The notes beneath the pieces were generated by a model. The model saw only the letters and a list, made by a program, of their open reading frames with translations, was not told the origin of the DNA and ran no database searches. Made by a program: the position numbers and the translations under genes. A DNA stretch of 64,000 bases from Penelope pileata (taxonomy: Eukaryota > Chordata > Aves > Galliformes > Cracidae): NCBI GenBank assembly GCA_013396635.1, contig WBMW01005475.1, forward strand, positions 372,001 to 436,000. Direction: 5' to 3'. Positions 62,639 through 64,000 of the stretch are shown here, one piece after another. Within the stretch, counting starts at the first letter, position 1. Each line of letters begins with the position of its first letter.

Positions 62639-64000
62639 ATTTGATCTCAGCTGTGGCTGATGGTGGTACCTTGGGCTGGAGGCTGCTTTTTGCTGGGCAT
62701 GTTCCTCTGCAACCATTTTCCTAACCCAAAGTGCTCCTGCATTTATTTCTCAAAGCACTCAGGGGTAGAAGGTGGCTCTTTGCTCAGATTAGGCATCCTG
62801 GGTAGATTAGAATGAGGACTGGATGGGGAAAAGAAATCTGTATATATATATTTACAAATATGTCTTCTGCTTTGTGGTATAGATTTATTTTCCCCAGGTT
62901 TTATGATTTCCTTTGGGGTTTTAGACAAACTGAATATGAGCCCCAAACCACCAGCTATGCCCTGCAGAGCGTTTCTAGGCATGGAAACTCAGAGGCAGAA
63001 GGGGCTGCGCCTTTCTGCCTTATCCAGGAAAGTTCTTGAGAATTTAATCTGAGGTTTCATAGAAATGCTGAACACATGGAGCAGCTCCATCACTCCCTCG
63101 GGTCACCCAGAGGTGGCTTAGACACAGCCATAGGAGTGTGGAGCTGCTTCCTCTCTCCTGCGCTCTGGTACCCAGCAGACAGGGATGCTCGGGTGGGTTT
63201 CCTGCACGTGGCTGTCGGTCCACCTGCCAGCAGCAGGCCTTCAGGTGTTTGTGAGCTGCTGTCAGGGGCTCTGTGGAAATAACTGCAAAAAGCAACCGCT
63301 CGTGTGTTCTGCAGCAAGCCACGGATGGGATGTTTCTAAAGGAAATTTTCCCTGGAAAACATTTTTGTTTTGACAAATGCAAAAAGATGAAAACCAGTCA
63401 CGTGTAGATAACGGGCCGTGTGCACGTGTGATTGATTAAAGTTGTGTGTGCTCACCAAACTCTGGGCACCTGCTTGTGGCTGATCTCCTAAGATGGGACA
63501 CAGCTTGAAAACAACCACTCAGGAAAAGCCCTGTAGGACTTAATAGGAATCACCTGTTTCCAGTTGTGTCTTAACTGCCTTTATTTTATTTTCACCTTGA
63601 GGCGGAGCTACGTCCTGTAAAAGCCCATCGACACGCTTGGCGTCCTGCTTTGCTGGGCAGCCTCGTTCTGCTGCTGGATAAAGGGATTTGTTTGGTAACG
63701 AGAGGCCTGCAGGCTGGCTGTGCTCTGTGCCCAGGGTAGCTCAAGGTCAGGTGGTTTTGTCACATCCTTTTATGAGAAAACTTTTGGAACTTCAACAGTT
63801 GGTGCAATCACCTGCTGGAGAGTGACCATCACCTGTGTGTGAGTGCTCACAGGGACAGGCAGGGGCCCTTCAAAAAACCGAGGTGAGTGATGAATCTCTT
63901 TTATTTTCTACCTCTCTGTAGCTGGAAGGTGAGCATTTGTTTGATTGCATTTTGGAAGAGAATTGGTGCCCTACAAAGGGGTGTTGCAATTTTCACGAGT

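Larger units (their letters stand above)
54161..64000. other. Intergenic block, distal part
   Basis: No gene is supported. It contains G4-type motifs at 54166-54190 and 62623-62638, CpG clusters at 55052-55200 and 61118-61187, a CA tract at 60908-60927 and a candidate conserved element at 61610-61890. The 150-codon frame from 61909 gives an S/L/G-rich translation with no recognised domain and no supporting splice or promoter context. Confidence 0.55.

Overview
The window is vertebrate nuclear DNA, most likely from a bird and probably a galliform such as chicken. Three observations support this. The only interspersed repeat I can name is an avian-type CR1 LINE 3' end, in two adjacent copies at about 33.9-34.15 kb. 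No mammalian-type SINE or L1 sequence is recognisable. The only protein-coding sequence I can support is two short exons with vertebrate splice signals, separated by kilobases of non-coding DNA.

The gene is the 3' end of BANP (SMAR1), on the + strand. A 144-bp internal exon lies at 40307-40450. The last coding exon runs from 44705 to the stop codon at 44774-44776, and a 3' UTR of about 0.7 kb leads to an AATAAA at 45475-45480. Together the exons encode the last 71 residues of the protein, ending in the characteristic EHGAIQIQ. The BEN domain and all earlier exons must lie upstream of base 1, so the first 40.3 kb reads as part of one very large BANP intron.

Layout: 1-40306 is the 3' part of the large intron. 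It holds G-rich tracts, a compact CpG-dense G-rich island near 22.5 kb, a tRNA-like relic at 27.3 kb, the CR1 pair and some AT-rich blocks that could be conserved non-coding elements. 40307-40450 is the penultimate exon. 40451-44704 is the last intron (4,254 bp), with a diverged tandem duplication just after the donor. 44705 to about 45,500 is the terminal exon. About 45.5-64 kb is intergenic sequence with no supported gene, a 32-A tract, a TG/TA alternating tract, and G4-type motifs near 54.2 and 62.6 kb.

None of the many 60-186 codon open frames looks like a protein I recognise. They have the size expected by chance in 64 kb and are not annotated as genes. I found no operons, CRISPR arrays, intact mobile-element coding regions, rRNA genes or intact tRNA genes. 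I do not see a convincing undescribed biological system. The observations most worth checking are the tandem splice acceptor of the BANP penultimate exon, the tRNA-like relic, the CpG/G4 island in the intron and the strong G4 motif at 62.6 kb.
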